NCBI RefSeq assembly: GCF_029490015.1
Contig: NZ_CP120468.1
Location: forward strand, 1,240,001 to 1,304,000
DNA: 64,000 bases
Source: Halobaculum limi
Lineage (GTDB): Archaea > Halobacteriota > Halobacteria > Halobacteriales > Haloferacaceae
Direction: 5' to 3'
In this document: one piece after another, positions 62,423 through 64,000 of the stretch
Numbering within the stretch: position 1 is the first letter of the stretch
How the letters are laid out: each line of letters begins with the position of its first letter
The notes under the pieces: generated by a model
Told to the model about the DNA's origin: nothing
The model's database searches: none
What the model saw: only the letters and a program-made list of their open reading frames with translations
Made by a program: the position numbers and the translations under genes

Positions 62423-63592
62423 GTGAGTTCCCGCACGCTTCCCGAAGCCGGATTCGACGCTCTTCCCCTCCAAGTCGCGGTCGTAGACCAGAGCGGGGTG
62501 ATCGTCGACACGAACCAGGATTGGCGACGCTACGTCGACTGGGAACCCGACGCAGATGTGGTCGACCCTGTCGGGCGCAACTATATTCGAGTGTGTCGTG
62601 ACGCTGCGACCGACCCAAACGACGAGGATCGGTCACACGCCGTCGACGGTGGAGTGATCACGGCGGAAACGCCCGGTGACGGCTTCGACGGAAGCATCGT
62701 CGCTGATGGACTCGAAGCTGTTCTCGCGGGCGACCGCGAGACGTTCGATCACGAGTACCCCTGTCACTCGCCGGAAGAACAGCGATGGTTCCTCGCGCGA
62801 GTGTCCGGGTTCGAGTACGAAGGGACGACCCACGCGCAGGTGGTCCACCTCGACATCACTGAGCGAAAGCGGACCGAACAGCGATTAGAGGCACAGAACG
62901 ACCGACTGGAGACGCTCGCAGACGTGCTCTCACACGACCTCAGAAACCCACTGAACGTCGTCCTCGGTCGCGTCGAGTTACTCGCAGAGCGGCTCGACGC
63001 GACTGATGACGGGTTGGAGGAGCAGTCACCTGGCGACCGCTCGGAAGCCACGGCCGCCGGAAACCTCGAGTCGATCAAGTCGTCCGCGACCCGCATCGAA
63101 GACATCATCACCGACGCGTTGCGTCTCGCTCGCGGCCGTATCACCGAAGACGACCCACCGACCGAAGTCTCGCTGCGCGACCGGGCACAGGCGGCGTGGG
63201 GACACGTTCAGGCCGATGATGCGCGTCTGCGGGTCGTCGACTCATTCTGCTTCACCGCACAGGAGGGACCGCTCGGACAGATGTTCGAGAATCTCTTTCG
63301 CAACGCTGTCGACCACGTCGGCGCGGACGTGACGGTGACCGTCGGTAGCATCGGCGATGGGAGAGCCGACGCACCGAACGCTGGGTTCTACGTCGCCGAC
63401 GATGGCCCCGGCATTCCACCAGACGACCGCGATCAGGTGTTCGAACCTGGCCATAGCACGCACGCGGACGGGACAGGCCTCGGCCTCGCCATCGTCGAAC
63501 GCTTCTCCGAGACGCAAGGGTGGCACGTCGACATTACTGCGGCCGCCGACGGCGGCACCCGCGTGGAAATACGCGGCGTCGACTCGGTCTAA
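62423..63592 (+). CDS. Soluble PAS sensor histidine kinase
   Basis: A 389-residue kinase from GTG 62423, with no membrane segment. An N-terminal PAS-like sensor (LQVAVVDQSGVIVDTNQDWRRY ... VVHLDITERKR, residues 15-148) is followed by HisKA with H171 in VLSHDLRNPLN, and an ATPase domain with N294 (FENLFRNAVDH), DDGPG (326-330) and GTGLGLAI (350-357). All catalytic boxes are intact. No response regulator lies nearby. Translation from ATG codons upstream would start inside the divergent promoter region of the acetamidase gene and is rejected. Confidence 0.92.
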   Translation: MSSRTLPEAGFDALPLQVAVVDQSGVIVDTNQDWRRYVDWEPDADVVDPVGRNYIRVCRDAATDPNDEDRSHAVDGGVITAETPGDGFDGSIVADGLEAVLAGDRETFDHEYPCHSPEEQRWFLARVSGFEYEGTTHAQVVHLDITERKRTEQRLEAQNDRLETLADVLSHDLRNPLNVVLGRVELLAERLDATDDGLEEQSPGDRSEATAAGNLESIKSSATRIEDIITDALRLARGRITEDDPPTEVSLRDRAQAAWGHVQADDARLRVVDSFCFTAQEGPLGQMFENLFRNAVDHVGADVTVTVGSIGDGRADAPNAGFYVADDGPGIPPDDRDQVFEPGHSTHADGTGLGLAIVERFSETQGWHVDITAAADGGTRVEIRGVDSV

Positions 63593-63610
63593 CCCAACGA
63601 CGGAGTCCGT

Positions 63611-64000
63611 TCACGCGACGAGCGACCCGGTTCGGTCGCGGGTGGTTGCTCGTTCGACTGCGGTGTCGGTGTCGTTGGTTCCGTTCCCATTGCCGGAGTT
63701 GCCGTTTCCATTGCCGTTCCCGTTGCCGGAGTTCCCATTGCCGGAGTTGCCGTTTCCATTGCCGTTCCCGTTGCCAGCGTTGCCGTTCCCGTTACCAGCG
63801 GCGCCATCAGTTCCGTTGCCGTTCCCTGAACTGCCATTCCCAGTCCCACTCGTGCCGTTTTGACCGCCCCCTGAACTCCCAGACCGTGTTGAGTTCGTCG
63901 CGTTGGTAGTGGTGTCACTCTGGTTGCCGTTCCCGTTTCCATTCGCGGCGCCATTGCCGTTCCCATTTCCGTTGCCGTTGCCGGAGTTGCCGTTGGCGTT
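63611..64000 (-). CDS. C-terminus of an Asn/Gly-repeat, probably surface-exposed protein (5' part outside window)
   Basis: The minus-strand frame ending at TGA 63611-63613 is open to the window edge, giving 129 residues. They are almost entirely NG, NGNG and NSGN repeats (e.g. GNGNGNGNSGN, GNGNAGNGNGN), with a short charged end DTDTAVERATTRDRTGSLVA. Eight N-x-S/T sequons are present (NQS, NAT, NST, NGT, NGS, NGT, NGT, NDT), which fits an N-glycosylated extracellular region. The nature of the folded part is unknown. It is convergent with the histidine kinase. Confidence 0.7.
   Translation of the reverse strand, partial: NANGNSGNGNGNGNGNGAANGNGNGNQSDTTTNATNSTRSGSSGGGQNGTSGTGNGSSGNGNGTDGAAGNGNGNAGNGNGNGNGNSGNGNSGNGNGNGNGNSGNGNGTNDTDTAVERATTRDRTGSLVA

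Noticed and set aside
63660-63800. CRISPR-like repeats at the right end
   Set aside because: The repeats are short, contiguous and in frame with Asn/Gly codons on the minus strand; there are no spacers of uniform length.
1-64000. tRNA or rRNA genes
   Set aside because: I looked in the intergenic gaps for T-loop and acceptor patterns and saw none; a covariance-model scan could not be run.

Overview
The window is a stretch of euryarchaeal chromosome, almost certainly from a halophilic archaeon (class Halobacteria). The DNA is very GC-rich and the proteins are strongly acidic. It carries archaeal TFB, a CDC48/VAT ATPase, an Lhr-type helicase, an archaeal class I FBP aldolase, phosphomevalonate decarboxylase and many small haloarchaeal conserved proteins. 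Many starts lie about 26-30 nt after an A/T-rich TATA-like element, the leaderless-transcript arrangement usual in haloarchaea, and I used this spacing to choose several starts. No rRNA, tRNA or CRISPR array was seen.

Layout: 0-15 kb is housekeeping: the C-terminus of a membrane protein, TFB, a METTL5-type methyltransferase, rhomboid protease, M24 peptidase, isochorismate synthase, a sulfite-oxidase-like molybdoenzyme, small conserved proteins, cysteine synthase, a lipoprotein/Tat protein pair, SurE and a CinA-like protein. 14.5-26.6 kb is a glycerol locus: a GlpA-like dehydrogenase, the putative glycerol facilitator GlpX and glycerol kinase GlpK on the minus strand; a divergent Orc1/Cdc6-like ATPase; then glpABC on the plus strand with overlapping genes. 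It is followed by a convergent ArsR / LMW-phosphatase (arsenate-reductase-like) / GlpX-paralogue operon. 26.9-47 kb holds IleRS, CDC48, an M14 carboxypeptidase, the Lhr helicase, an NDH-2-like oxidoreductase, phosphomevalonate decarboxylase, a 7TM histidine kinase, 3-hydroxyacyl-CoA dehydrogenase and a gluconeogenic fba-fbp operon with a TrmB-type site upstream. 47-58 kb holds an S9 peptidase, an acyl-CoA carboxylase subunit, tandem PH-domain proteins, a MaoC hydratase divergent from a CitE-like lyase, and two divergent glutamate dehydrogenases. 58-64 kb holds a MOSC protein, a DUF3179 Tat lipoprotein overlapping a Cys-motif membrane protein, a decayed IS200/IS605-type (TnpB) element, an acetamidase/formamidase, a soluble histidine kinase, and the C-terminus of an Asn/Gly-repeat surface protein that runs off the right edge.

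The central theme is carbon entry into gluconeogenesis: glycerol uptake, phosphorylation and oxidation (GlpX, GlpK, GlpABC), then FBP aldolase and FBPase under probable TrmB control, with acyl-CoA and glutamate enzymes nearby. The most interesting observation is that the GlpX family occurs twice, once with glycerol kinase and once in an ArsR/ArsC-like operon. This resembles the bacterial situation in which aquaglyceroporins serve both glycerol and arsenite.
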